A stretch of DNA of 64,000 nt from JBBQKG01 sp038326655. Lineage in GTDB: Bacteria; Actinomycetota; Thermoleophilia; Solirubrobacterales; JBBDJG01. Position numbers and translations under genes: made by a program. Every line of letters starts with the position of its first letter. The stretch's first letter is position 1. Below, piece by piece: positions 26,359 to 34,718 of the stretch. The notes below the pieces were generated by a model that ran no database searches, was not told where the DNA came from, and was given only the letters and a program-made list of their open reading frames with translations. The stretch lies in the NCBI GenBank assembly GCA_038326655.1, contig JBBQKG010000001.1:1-64000 (forward strand). The letters are read 5' to 3'.

Positions 26359-26904
26359 ATGGAGCAGCCGCGCAACAAGTCCGAGATCGATCGCGAGTTC
26401 TCCGACTTCTACCGGGAGCACCTACGCGACGTCTACAACTACACGTACTACCGCACGGGCAATCACCACGACGCCGAGGACCTCACCACGCAGACGTTCC
26501 TGCAGGCGTACAGGCACTTCGAGCGCGCCCAGCGGGAGTCGGACGGCCGGCCGCTGCGGCCGTGGCTGATCCGGATCGCGCACAACCTTGCCGCGAACTA
26601 CTACCGGGACCGCTCTCGGAAGCCGACCGCAACGCTCGACGGCAAGGAGCTCAGCGAGCTGCACGACACCGAGGATCTGGTCGTCGGCCGGGAAGACGCC
26701 GTTGCAGTTCTGCAGGGAGTGCGCGCGCTGCCCGAGGACAGACGTGAGGCTTTGATCATGCGTTTTGCGCTGGGCATGGACAACCGCGAGATCGCGCGGG
26801 CGCTGGGCCGCACCGATGGCGCCACGAAGGTGTTGATCCATCGCGCGATCAAGCAGCTCGAGCAGGAGCTCGAGCGAAAGGAGCAGGGAGTGGAGGAAAA
26901 GTGA
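26359..26904 (+). CDS. ECF-type RNA polymerase sigma factor
   Basis: 181 residues with only sigma regions 2 and 4. Region 2 includes FYREHLRDVYNYTYYRTGN and DAEDLTTQTFLQAYRHF (core binding and -10 melting); region 4 includes LPEDRREALIMRFALGMDNREIARALGRTDGATKVLIHRA (HTH for -35). It is likely controlled by the overlapping downstream gene, whose start is coupled (4-bp overlap). TACGCT lies 9 nt before the ATG and there is no Shine-Dalgarno sequence. Confidence 0.93.
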   Translation: MEQPRNKSEIDREFSDFYREHLRDVYNYTYYRTGNHHDAEDLTTQTFLQAYRHFERAQRESDGRPLRPWLIRIAHNLAANYYRDRSRKPTATLDGKELSELHDTEDLVVGREDAVAVLQGVRALPEDRREALIMRFALGMDNREIARALGRTDGATKVLIHRAIKQLEQELERKEQGVEEK

Positions 26905-27272
26905 ACGAAGCCGCCCACAACCGGGAGCCGAGCCTGCGGATCGAGCGGCTGCTGGAGGCCGTGCTGGCGCCCGTCGAGCCGCCCGCGGGCTTCGTGGACG
27001 AGCTCGAGGCCAAGCTCGCAGACGTGCAGGCGGCCGCCCGGGCGGCGCTCGGAGAGGTCTCGGACTGGGAGCTGGCCGCGATGCGCGACCCGCGCAACTG
27101 GGTTCGTCCAGCGGCTGCGGTGGTGGCCGGCACGGCCGCCGGCGCCGCGCTGGTGGTGCTCGGGGTCCGGCGGGGACGGCGGCAGCGCGCCCCCGGCCTG
27201 CGCGGGCTGGCCGGGCAGGGCAGCAGGGAGCTGCTCGACGCCGTCGAGTGGACCCGCGGGCGCTTGCGCTGA
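26901..27272 (+). CDS. Small membrane protein coupled to the ECF sigma factor, possible anti-sigma
   Basis: 123 residues: cytoplasmic N-terminal helical region (RIERLLEAVLAPVEPPAGFVDELEAKL), one membrane helix (about 72-90, AAAVVAGTAAGAALVVLGV), and a short basic C terminus. The layout and the GTGA overlap with the sigma gene resemble ECF/anti-sigma pairs, but the zinc-binding HxxxCxxC motif of ZAS anti-sigma factors is absent, so the role is inferred from context only. Confidence 0.75.
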   Translation: MNEAAHNREPSLRIERLLEAVLAPVEPPAGFVDELEAKLADVQAAARAALGEVSDWELAAMRDPRNWVRPAAAVVAGTAAGAALVVLGVRRGRRQRAPGLRGLAGQGSRELLDAVEWTRGRLR

Positions 27273-27409
27273 GCCGCCCCGGGACCTTCCCGCACGTCTG
27301 CTACTTTTGCCCGGTCGACGATGAGCGACGACCCTCCTCGAAGTCCTTGCGGACATACCGCTGTCCGCCTGCACTGGACACCTAGAAGCCGCACGCCGCT
27401 TGCTCTGAC

Positions 27410-28729
27410 GTGACCGGCCTCTTCATCGTTCTCCTGTTCGTGCTCGTGTTCGTAAACGGGTTCTTCGTCGCGGCCGAGTTCGCGCTCGTGCGCTCGCGCC
27501 GCTCGCGCCTCGAGGAGCTGGCGAAGGGGTCGCGCAACGCCTCGCTCGCCCTGAAGGAGCTCGGCCGGATCGACGAGTACCTGGCCGCGTGCCAGGTCGG
27601 GATCACGATGGCGTCGATCGGGCTCGGTTTCCTCGGAGAGCCGGCAATCGCGAAGCTGATCGAGCCGGGGCTCGGGAGCCTGAGCCACGGCATCGCAGTC
27701 GCGATCTCGGTCGCGATCGCCTACATCCTCGTGACCGCGCTGCACGTGATCATCGGGGAGCAGGCGCCGAAGATGATGGCGATCACACACGCCGAGCGGG
27801 TCGCGGGCGTGGTCGCCCGGCCCCTCGAGTGGTTCCGCATCACGTTCAATCCCGTGATCTGGGCCCTGAACGGCGCGTCGAACTTCGTGATCAAGCGGAT
27901 CCTGCGGATCGAGCTCAAGGAAGACGCCGAGTTCACGAGCTCGGAGGAGCTCCGGAAGCTGATCGACCGCGGCGAGCAGCACCTCGACCCCGGCGAGGCC
28001 GACATGCTGGAAGGAGTCTTCCATCTGCACGAGCAGGAGGCGCGCCAGGTGATGACGCCGACGCCCGCGCTCGTGACCGTCAACAGCGACGACGCCGTCG
28101 AGGCGGCGCTGCGGCGCTGTATCAGCTCAGGGCACACCCGGCTGGTGGTGATCGAGGACGACAACCCAGACCGTGTGCGCGGCGTCGTGCACTCGAACCG
28201 GCTCGCGCAGGCGCTCATGAGCGACGGCGCGGAGGCGCCGATCACGCCGTTCGTGCGCGAGGCGATGATCATGCCGGAGACCAAGCCGCTCGACGACCTG
28301 CTCACCGACATGCGCCGCCAGCGCGCCTCGCTGGCGGTGATCGTGGACGAGTTCGGCCGCACCCAGGGGATCGTCACGATCGAGGACATCATCGAGGAGA
28401 TCGTCGGCGAGATCGTGGACGAGACCGATCCCGTGCTTTCCTCGATCCGGCAACTGGTCAACGGCGACTGGTTCGTGCGCGGCCACGTGTCGCTCGGGGA
28501 CCTCGAGGACGTCGGCATCGAGCTGCCCACCGACTCCGAGACCTATACGACCGTCGGCGGCTACGTCTTCGGCCATCTCGGCCGGCTGCCGAAGCGCGGC
28601 GACATCGTGACCGCGAACGGCTACCGCATCCGCGTCGAGGCCGTGCGCGAGAACCGCGTCGACGCCGTGCGGATCCAATCCACGACAGGCGAGCCACCAC
28701 AGCCGCCGGTCCCCGAGGGCGGCTCCTAG
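27410..28729 (+). CDS. CNNM/HlyC-CorC family membrane protein
   Basis: 439 residues in the order expected for the family: DUF21/CNNM transmembrane domain with three to four helices (about 1-190; FVNGFFVAAEFALVRSR is a hallmark), a CBS pair (about 215-340; TPTPALVTVNSDD, RLVVIEDDN and LAVIVDEFGRTQGIVTIEDIIEEIVGEI), and the C-terminal CorC/HlyC domain (about 350-430). Members act as Mg2+ transporters or efflux regulators; the older name hemolysin is misleading. Start is GTG at 27410, 137 bp after the preceding gene; I see no riboswitch in that gap. Confidence 0.93.
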   Translation: MTGLFIVLLFVLVFVNGFFVAAEFALVRSRRSRLEELAKGSRNASLALKELGRIDEYLAACQVGITMASIGLGFLGEPAIAKLIEPGLGSLSHGIAVAISVAIAYILVTALHVIIGEQAPKMMAITHAERVAGVVARPLEWFRITFNPVIWALNGASNFVIKRILRIELKEDAEFTSSEELRKLIDRGEQHLDPGEADMLEGVFHLHEQEARQVMTPTPALVTVNSDDAVEAALRRCISSGHTRLVVIEDDNPDRVRGVVHSNRLAQALMSDGAEAPITPFVREAMIMPETKPLDDLLTDMRRQRASLAVIVDEFGRTQGIVTIEDIIEEIVGEIVDETDPVLSSIRQLVNGDWFVRGHVSLGDLEDVGIELPTDSETYTTVGGYVFGHLGRLPKRGDIVTANGYRIRVEAVRENRVDAVRIQSTTGEPPQPPVPEGGS

Positions 28730-28816
28730 CCGGCGCGGCGCGCGGAGCCGATCCGTCCGCGCCTCTCTCTAGCTTGGGCTGGGTCGCTGCCGGCCCCCCG
28801 ACCGCGGAGGACCTCC

Positions 28817-29128
28817 ATGTGGTGCGCGCGCTTCACGCAGAGCCAGCTTGAAACGCTGAAGGAGTTGATTCGTATCCAGGGTGAGGTCGGGGACGACCTC
28901 CAGGGTGCGCTCGAAGCCCTGGAGCTCGCCCGCTGGGACGACCTGCCGGAGGCGGAGCTTCCGTGGAGCCTCGTCACCGACCAAGCCGAGATCCAGGGTA
29001 TCAGCGAGGCCGACGTGATCTGGGACATGGCCGGGCGCAGGAAAGAGAACTCCGCGCCCCGCATCAAGGCCCCCGCCGGGCGCCAGCCCAAGCGCGCCGC
29101 GAACGGCCGGCGCCGGTCCACGACCTAG
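28817..29128 (+). CDS. Small hypothetical protein, basic tail
   Basis: 103 residues with no recognised domain. The N-terminal part looks helical (TQSQLETLKELIRIQGEVGDD), the middle is acidic, and the C terminus is strongly basic (APAGRQPKRAANGRRRSTT), a composition sometimes seen in nucleic-acid-binding accessory proteins. A good ribosome-binding site (GGAGG, 28806-28810) lies 6 nt before the ATG, which is the main support for it being real. Convergent with the 3-hydroxyacyl-CoA dehydrogenase gene. Confidence 0.65.
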   Translation: MWCARFTQSQLETLKELIRIQGEVGDDLQGALEALELARWDDLPEAELPWSLVTDQAEIQGISEADVIWDMAGRRKENSAPRIKAPAGRQPKRAANGRRRSTT

Positions 29129-29141
29129 CTGCGGCCCAGGG

Positions 29142-29975
29142 CTACCGGTAGTCGTAGAAGCCGCGGCCCGACTTGCGGCCGAGCCGGCCTTCGCCGACGA
29201 GCCGCTTGATGCGCCCGGGTGGCCGGTGCGAGGACTCGCCGGTGTCGGCGTGGAGGGCCTCGCCGATCGCATCGGCGACGTCGAGGCCGACGAAGTCGAG
29301 CAGCTCCAGCGGGCCCATCGGGTAGGAGGCGCCGAGCTTCATGCACGCATCGACCTGGGCGGGCTCGAGACCGCTTCGCTCGAGCAGGCGCACGGCATCG
29401 AAGAGGTAGGGGAACAGCAACCGATTGACCACGAATCCCGGCTCGTCCGGCACCTCGACCGGCTCCTTGCCGAGCGCCGTGCAGAGCGCGAAGGCGCGCG
29501 TGCGGGTCTGCTCGAGCGCATCGTCGGGGAAGCAGAGCTCAACGAGCTTCATGCGGGCCACGGGGTTGAACACGTGAAAGCCGAAGAACCGCTCTGCCGC
29601 GCCGGTCGAGCGGGCCAGCTGCTCGACGCTTAGCGACGAGGTCGTGCTGGCGAGCAGCGCGCCCGCGTCGACGCGCTCGGCCAGTGCACGCAGCATGCCC
29701 TGCTTGACGTCTCGCTCCTCCAGCACCGCCTCGACCGCCACCGTGGCGGCTCCCAGCGCATCGAGGTCCGTGGTCACCTCGACCCCGGGCGCCGCGCCGA
29801 CGCTCTCCCTCGCGCGCTCGGCCGACCGGACGCTCCGCGCCCAGAGCGTCACGGCGATTCCGCTCTCCGCGGCTGCCGTGGCAAGGCCGCAGGCGATCGT
29901 GCCAGAGCCCGCGATGCCCAGGCGCTCGGATCGCTGATCGGGCTTGGCGGTGCCACTTTTCGCCGGTTGACTCAT
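29142..29975 (-). CDS. 3-hydroxyacyl-CoA dehydrogenase
   Basis: NAD-dependent oxidation of 3-hydroxyacyl-CoA in beta-oxidation. The 277-residue product has an N-terminal Rossmann fold (LGIAGSGTIACGLATAAAESG), a catalytic His within FFGFHVFNPVARMKLVELC, a conserved Asn in VPDEPGFVVNRLLFPYL, and the C-terminal dimerisation domain (YPMGPLELLDFVGLDV ... GRKSGRGFYDYR). This is the stand-alone (HBD/FadB2-like) form without a crotonase domain. The first NAD-loop Gly pattern is GxGxxA rather than GxGxxG. A TTGACT-AGTCAA palindrome overlaps the start codon; the thiolase gene is divergent. Confidence 0.93.
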   Translation of the reverse strand: MSQPAKSGTAKPDQRSERLGIAGSGTIACGLATAAAESGIAVTLWARSVRSAERARESVGAAPGVEVTTDLDALGAATVAVEAVLEERDVKQGMLRALAERVDAGALLASTTSSLSVEQLARSTGAAERFFGFHVFNPVARMKLVELCFPDDALEQTRTRAFALCTALGKEPVEVPDEPGFVVNRLLFPYLFDAVRLLERSGLEPAQVDACMKLGASYPMGPLELLDFVGLDVADAIGEALHADTGESSHRPPGRIKRLVGEGRLGRKSGRGFYDYR

Positions 29976-29982
29976 CAGTCAA
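29967..29982. promoter_or_regulatory. Operator-like palindrome between 3-hydroxyacyl-CoA dehydrogenase and thiolase
   Basis: TTGACTCATCAGTCAA: arms TTGACT and AGTCAA are perfect. It contains the start codon of the minus-strand dehydrogenase (29973-29975). On the plus strand TTGACT could serve as the -35 for the thiolase, with CATAAA 18 nt on (29991-29996). A nearly identical site lies at 36039-36054. Confidence 0.65.
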
Positions 29983-30088
29983 TCGGATAACATAAAGCCA
30001 CGCTTTCCCCAAGGCGGGGAAGCAGCAACTTGACGAGCCGCGTCGGCCCTGAGAGGTATCCGGACGGCTCCTGACATTGGAGGGACCG

Positions 30089-31273
30089 ATGCAGAACGGC
30101 AAGGGCCGGGAAGTCGTGATCGTCGAGGCTGCGCGCACCCCGATCGGGCGCGGGCATCCCGAGAAGGGCTACTACAAGAACACGCACCCGAACGAGCTGC
30201 TCGGCAAGGCGTTCAGCGAGGTCATCGATCGCGCCGGAATCCCGCCGGAGACGGTCGAGGACGTGATCAGTGGTTGCGTCCAGCAGATGGGCGAGCAGGG
30301 CTTCAACGTCGGCCGCAACGCGTGGCTGCAGGCAGGGCTCCCGGTCGAGACTCCGGCAACGACCGTCGACCGCCAGTGCGGCTCGGCCCAGCAGGCCGTC
30401 AACTTCGGCGCCGCGCTGGTGGCGTCCGGTGTCCACGATTGCGTGATCGGCGGCGGCGTCGAGCACATGGGTCACATCCCGATGGGCGTCATGTTCAACT
30501 TCGTCGACCAGCTCGGAACCCCCTGGCCGGAGGAGCTGATGGCGCGCTACAACCTCGTGCCGCAGGGCATCTCGGCCGAGATGATCGCCGACAAGTGGGA
30601 GATTCCCCGTTCCGAGCTGGACGAGCTCGGCCTGCGCTCGCACCAGAACGCCGCAAAGGCGACGGAGGAAGGTCGCTTCGAGCGCGAGATGATTCCGATG
30701 GAGGTGAAGATGAACGGCTCCACGGAGACCGTCGTCACCGACCAGGGCATCCGTCCCGACACCAGCCTCGACAAGCTCGCGCAGCTGAAGCCGGCCTTCA
30801 AGGAGGACGGCAAGGTGACCGCCGGCAACTCGAGCCAGATCTCCGACGGCGCCGCCGCCGTGCTCCTGATGGCGCGCGAGCAGGCCGATCAGCTCGGCCT
30901 GAAGCCGCGCGCGCGGATCATGGACCAGACCACGGTCGGGGTCGATCCCGTGATCATGCTTACCGGCCCGATTCCCGCGACCCAGAAGCTGCTCGAGCGC
31001 AACCGCATGAAGATGGACGACATCGATCTGGTCGAGATCAACGAGGCGTTCGCCTCCGTGGTGGCGGCCTGGCGCAGGGAGCTGGAGCCGGACATGGACC
31101 GGGTGAACGTCAACGGGGGCGCGATCGCGCTGGGCCACCCGCTCGGCTCGACCGGTGCCCGGCTGATCACGACGCTGCTGCACGAGCTCGAGCGCTCCGA
31201 CAAGGAGATTGGCCTCGTGACGATGTGCTGCGGTGGCGGTCTCGGGACCGGCACGCTGATCCAGCGGATCTAA
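30089..31273 (+). CDS. Thiolase (acetyl-CoA acyltransferase)
   Basis: Thiolytic cleavage of 3-ketoacyl-CoA. The 394-residue protein carries the nucleophilic Cys in TVDRQCGSAQQAVNF (about residue 90), the NEAFA segment, the catalytic His in GGAIALGHPLGSTGARL and the second catalytic Cys in CCGGGLGTG. ATG 30089 is preferred because GGAGGG lies 4 nt upstream; a TTG at 30077 is in frame but overlaps that ribosome-binding site. It heads a run with two acyl-CoA dehydrogenases and is divergent from the 3-hydroxyacyl-CoA dehydrogenase. Chain-length preference is unknown; the gene set resembles actinobacterial steroid side-chain or long-chain degradation clusters. Confidence 0.94.
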   Translation: MQNGKGREVVIVEAARTPIGRGHPEKGYYKNTHPNELLGKAFSEVIDRAGIPPETVEDVISGCVQQMGEQGFNVGRNAWLQAGLPVETPATTVDRQCGSAQQAVNFGAALVASGVHDCVIGGGVEHMGHIPMGVMFNFVDQLGTPWPEELMARYNLVPQGISAEMIADKWEIPRSELDELGLRSHQNAAKATEEGRFEREMIPMEVKMNGSTETVVTDQGIRPDTSLDKLAQLKPAFKEDGKVTAGNSSQISDGAAAVLLMAREQADQLGLKPRARIMDQTTVGVDPVIMLTGPIPATQKLLERNRMKMDDIDLVEINEAFASVVAAWRRELEPDMDRVNVNGGAIALGHPLGSTGARLITTLLHELERSDKEIGLVTMCCGGGLGTGTLIQRI

Positions 31274-31310
31274 GAACGGCGCGCGGGGAAAGAGAGAGAG
31301 GGGGCGCTGC

Positions 31311-32483
31311 ATGGACCTGACCCTGAGTCCCAGCGAGGTGGGCTTTCGCGATGAATTGCGCGGCTGGCTCCAGGAGAACCATCCGGGCAAGCCGCCGGAG
31401 GACGAAGGCGAGGGCTTCGAGTGGCGCCGCCGCTGGCAGGCGGAGCTCCACAACGGCGGATGGGCCGGGATCTCGTGGCCGAAGGAATACGGTGGCCGCG
31501 GCGCGACGCTGATCGAGCAGGCGATCTTCTCGGAGGAGATGGTCCGGGCAAACGCGCCCGCGCCGGCCAACGTGCTGGGGCTCGTGATGGGCGGCCCCGT
31601 CGTGATCCACCACGGGACCGAGGAGCAAAAGCAGCGCTACCTCGAGCCGATCCTGTCCGCGGAGGAGATCTGGTGCCAGGGATTCTCCGAGCCGGATGCA
31701 GGCTCGGACCTGGCTTCGCTGAAGACGCGCGCGGTGAAGCGAAACGGCGGCTGGGCGGTCAGCGGGCAGAAGGTCTGGACAACGCTCGCCCACGAGGCGA
31801 AGTGGTGCATGCTCGTCGCCCGGACCGACGCGGACGCGCCCAAGCACCAGGGGCTCACCTACTTCCTGATGGACATGGAGCAGGACGGGGTCGAGGTGAA
31901 GCCGCTCGTGCAGATCACCGGCGAGTCGGAGTTCAACGAGATCTTCATGGACGAGGCCTACATCCCCGACGACAACGTGATCGGCGGCGTCGGCAACGGC
32001 TGGGGCGTCGCGATCACGACGCTGATGAACGAGCGCGCCGGCCTCGCGTTCGCGGCGCAGGCGGCGCTCAAGACGCACATCAACGACGCGATCAAGCTGG
32101 CCCAGTCGGTCTCCCGCAACGGCAAGACCGCCGCGCAGGATCCCGTGATCCGCGACCGGCTCGCGCAGCTCTTCATCGAGTCCGAGATCTTCCGCGTGAC
32201 CAACTACCGCGGCCTCACGAAGATCATGAAGAACGGCGTGCCCGGGCCCGAGGGTTCGCTCGGCAAGTGGCAGTGGGCGGAGGTGAACCAGCACCTGATG
32301 GAGCTGGCGATCGAGATCGAGGGGCCCTACTCGCAGTTCGCCGACGGCTCGGAGTACGCGCTCGACGGGGACTGGCAGTACCAGTTCCTGCGCACGCGCG
32401 CGAACTCGATCGAGGGCGGCACCACCGACATCCTCAGGAACATCATCGCCGAGCGCGTTCTCGGCCTCCCGAGACTGCGATGA
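31311..32483 (+). CDS. Acyl-CoA dehydrogenase, alpha-type partner
   Basis: FAD-dependent alpha,beta-dehydrogenation of acyl-CoA. The 390-residue protein has the N-terminal helical domain (GWAGISWPKEYGGRG), the FAD/substrate beta domain (WCQGFSEPDAGSDLASLKTRA), a C-terminal helical domain (MNERAGLAFAAQAALKTHIND) and an end motif with ANSIEGGTTDILRNIIAER, characteristic of the larger partner in heterotetrameric dehydrogenases such as mycobacterial FadE pairs. The next gene encodes a degenerate second partner, supporting an alpha2-beta2 complex. It follows the thiolase by 37 bp with a GAGGGGG ribosome-binding region. Confidence 0.92.
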   Translation: MDLTLSPSEVGFRDELRGWLQENHPGKPPEDEGEGFEWRRRWQAELHNGGWAGISWPKEYGGRGATLIEQAIFSEEMVRANAPAPANVLGLVMGGPVVIHHGTEEQKQRYLEPILSAEEIWCQGFSEPDAGSDLASLKTRAVKRNGGWAVSGQKVWTTLAHEAKWCMLVARTDADAPKHQGLTYFLMDMEQDGVEVKPLVQITGESEFNEIFMDEAYIPDDNVIGGVGNGWGVAITTLMNERAGLAFAAQAALKTHINDAIKLAQSVSRNGKTAAQDPVIRDRLAQLFIESEIFRVTNYRGLTKIMKNGVPGPEGSLGKWQWAEVNQHLMELAIEIEGPYSQFADGSEYALDGDWQYQFLRTRANSIEGGTTDILRNIIAERVLGLPRLR

Positions 32484-32522
32484 CGGCAACCCGATGACGG
32501 CAAAGCTCATCCCTAAGCAAGT

Positions 32523-32548
32523 CCGCCTTTCGGCTTGCCGAAAGGCGG
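32523..32548 (+). promoter_or_regulatory. Perfect 12-bp hairpin between the two paired acyl-CoA dehydrogenase genes
   Basis: CCGCCTTTCGGC (32523-32534), TT, GCCGAAAGGCGG (32537-32548). The only purine-rich ribosome-binding candidate of the downstream gene (AGGCGG, 10 nt before its ATG) is inside the stem. It could tune expression of the second subunit or attenuate transcription; CAGTTTC follows, so it is a weak terminator at best. Confidence 0.65.
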
Positions 32549-32558
32549 CAGTTTCTCG

Positions 32559-33656
32559 ATGAACTTTGATTTGACGGATGAGCAGCAGATGCTCCAGGCG
32601 GCAGCGCGGGACTTCCTCGCGGCTCGGCTGAGCTCGGAGAAGATCCGTGCGCTCGCCGAGACCGACGACGCGTTCAGCGAGGATCTCTGGCGCGAGATCG
32701 CCGATCTCGGCTGGCCGGGCCTGATGGTGTCGGCCGCGAACGGCGGTCAGGAGCTCGGCACGGTCGAGCTCGCCGTCCTGATGGAGCAGCTCGGCTACGC
32801 GCTCACGCCGGGACCGATGCTCTCGAACACGCTTGCCGCGCTCGCGCTTCAGACTGCCGCGACCGAGGAGCAGCGCGAGCGCTGGCTCGCGCCGCTCGCT
32901 GCGGGGGAGAAGCGCGGCACGCTCGCGCTCTGGGACCGCGGCGCCGGCTGGACGCCGGCCGACGTGAGGCTCGAGCCCGAGCAATCGAACGGCGGCTTCA
33001 CGCTGAACGGCGAGAAGCTCTTCGTGCTCGACGCGGCCACCGCGGACTTCCTGATCGTCGGCGCAAAGGGCGACCGTCGCTTCATCGTCGAGCGCGACGC
33101 GCCCGGCGTCACGGTCACGCCCACGCCCACGATCGACACGACGCGCAAGCAGTACGCGGTCAAGCTGGAGGGCGTGAAGGTCGAGGCTGATGCGGCCTTC
33201 GGCGGCGACGGGGCGATGGAGGACGCGCGCGTGCGGGCCTACATCGCACTCGCGGCCGAGCTCGCAGGCGTCGCACAGCGCGCGCTCGAGATGGCCGTCA
33301 CCTACGCCAAGGAGCGGAAGCAGTTCGACCGGCCGATCGGCGCGTACCAGGCCGTCTCGCACCGCTGCGCGCAGATGCTGCTCGAGACCGAAGGCGCCCG
33401 CTCGGCCGCCTACTATGCCGCCTGGGCGGCGGACAACGAGCCCGAGACGGCGCCGCTCGCGGCGTCGATGGCAAAGGCGTATGCCTCCGATGCTGGCACG
33501 CGCGTGACCGGCGCCTCGCTTCAGGTGCTCGGCGGGATCGGCTTCACCTGGGAGCACGATCTCCACCTCTTCCTGAAGCGCGCGCAGTCGGACGCGGTGC
33601 TGTTCGGCGACTCGCGCTGGCACCGCGAGCGCGTCGCCGAGCTCGCGGGCATCTAG
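32559..33656 (+). CDS. Acyl-CoA dehydrogenase, beta-type partner
   Basis: 365-residue acyl-CoA dehydrogenase-fold protein: LTDEQQMLQAAARDFLAARL, DLGWPGLMVSAANGGQELG, a shortened middle domain, then MAVTYAKERKQFDRPIGAYQAV and LQVLGGIGFTWEHDLHLFLKRAQ. The IGFTWEHDLH segment and the weakened FAD loop (TLALWDRGAGWTPADVRLEP instead of the usual TEP.AGSD) are typical of the smaller partner in alpha2-beta2 enzymes, in which each FAD site uses residues of both chains. ATG 32559 gives the standard N terminus; a TTG at 32535 is in frame but lies in the hairpin loop. Confidence 0.9.
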   Translation: MNFDLTDEQQMLQAAARDFLAARLSSEKIRALAETDDAFSEDLWREIADLGWPGLMVSAANGGQELGTVELAVLMEQLGYALTPGPMLSNTLAALALQTAATEEQRERWLAPLAAGEKRGTLALWDRGAGWTPADVRLEPEQSNGGFTLNGEKLFVLDAATADFLIVGAKGDRRFIVERDAPGVTVTPTPTIDTTRKQYAVKLEGVKVEADAAFGGDGAMEDARVRAYIALAAELAGVAQRALEMAVTYAKERKQFDRPIGAYQAVSHRCAQMLLETEGARSAAYYAAWAADNEPETAPLAASMAKAYASDAGTRVTGASLQVLGGIGFTWEHDLHLFLKRAQSDAVLFGDSRWHRERVAELAGI

Positions 33657-33669
33657 CCGCGCGGGAACG

Positions 33670-34434
33670 CTACGCGGCCAGCCGGCCGCCGACGAACTGC
33701 GTGAGGCCGTAGATGCGCTGCCGGACGTCCGCGAAGCCGCGGTCGCGCAGGGCGTCCACGACCTCGTCCTGGTCGAACATGCGCAGGCCCGTCCGCGCCG
33801 TCAGCGCGGTCTCCGCGGCGCGCAACGGGCGCGAGCGGCTGCGGCAGCTCGTGAAGAGCGCGACCCGCCCGCCGGGTGTCAGCACGCGAGTCATGTGATC
33901 GAGCGCCCTCCACGGCTCGGCGAAGAGATTGAGGGCCGCGAAGCAGCACACACCGTCGAAGGAAGCGTCGCGGAACGGCAGCGCTGCCGCGTCTCCGTGC
34001 ACGAAGGCAAGGTTGTCGCGCCCTTCGGCACGGCTCTGGCGGACGGCGCGCTCCAACATCGGGCGCGATGCGTCGATCCCGACGACCAGTCCGGCCGCCC
34101 CCACCGCGCGCGCGAAGTCGCGGGAGAAGCTGCCGGTGCCGCAGGCCACGTCGAGCACGCCATCACCCGGACCGAGGCCGAGCAGGAGCCGGGCGATCCG
34201 CCGCTCGTCCGACATGCCGGGACCGAGGACGCCCTTGGCGAGCCGGCCCGCGGCGGGACGCCACCAGCGCTCGTACACGGTGCTGAACGCGGTGTCCTGC
34301 ATCAACTCGCGCGCGATGCCCTCCTGGCTCAGGTCCCGGGCGGCCGCGTCCAGGTAGCCGTCGCGCCGCGCGATGCCGGGGCTCTCGAGCTGCTCGGGCC
34401 TGAAGAGCGCGAGTGCCCGCTCGTCTGCGCTCAA
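33670..34434 (-). CDS. SAM-dependent class I methyltransferase
   Basis: 254 residues. The N-terminal 70 residues form a helical cap with YERWWRPAAGRLAKGVLGPGM, followed by the Rossmann-like methyltransferase core: motif I VLDVACGTGSFSRDFA, VVGIDASRPMLERA, FVHGDAAALPF and VLTPGGRVALFTSC. This is the UbiE/menG-like Methyltransf_11 type; the substrate is unknown. The TTG start overlaps the stop of the preceding small gene, so it is the last gene of a three-gene coupled operon. The open frame continues upstream, but that part is a shadow of the lipoprotein gene. Confidence 0.85.
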   Translation of the reverse strand: MSADERALALFRPEQLESPGIARRDGYLDAAARDLSQEGIARELMQDTAFSTVYERWWRPAAGRLAKGVLGPGMSDERRIARLLLGLGPGDGVLDVACGTGSFSRDFARAVGAAGLVVGIDASRPMLERAVRQSRAEGRDNLAFVHGDAAALPFRDASFDGVCCFAALNLFAEPWRALDHMTRVLTPGGRVALFTSCRSRSRPLRAAETALTARTGLRMFDQDEVVDALRDRGFADVRQRIYGLTQFVGGRLAA

Positions 34435-34718
34435 GCCTCGTGCTTCGGGTCGAGCCGCAGGCTGGGGAGCGGAAGCTCGTACTCCTGCACGTGCCCCTCC
34501 GTCTGGCCTTCGAGCGCGATCTGCTCGAGTCTTCCGATCGCACGCTCGCCTTCGATCCTCGCCGGATGGTCGGGCGGCAAGCCTGCGATCAGCCGCGTGA
34601 CCCGGTCGCGGATCTGCAGGCCGAAGTGTGGCGTGGCGCCGCCGGTCAGCTCCCGGATGTCTTCGACCGTGACCGTGTGACCGGCGGCAAGCCGGTCTGA
34701 GCGCTCTGCGCCGCTCAT
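34431..34718 (-). CDS. Conserved-looking 95-residue protein in a coupled operon
   Basis: The 95-residue product has a predicted helical core (VEDIRELTGGATPHFGLQIRDRVTRLIAGL and ARIEGERAIGRLEQIALEG), an acidic/hydrophobic balance typical of a small soluble globular protein, and no recognised domain. The ATG (34716-34718) overlaps the stop of the lipoprotein gene, and its TGA overlaps the TTG of the methyltransferase, so it is translated as the middle gene of three. Tight coupling is the best evidence that it is real. Confidence 0.75.
   Translation of the reverse strand: MSGAERSDRLAAGHTVTVEDIRELTGGATPHFGLQIRDRVTRLIAGLPPDHPARIEGERAIGRLEQIALEGQTEGHVQEYELPLPSLRLDPKHEA

Noticed and set aside
30001..30030. 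Imperfect hairpin in the thiolase leader (GCTTTCCCC...GGGGAAGC)
   Set aside because: Stem has a bulge, no T run and no matching regulatory motif; the palindrome at 29967-29982 is the better control element.
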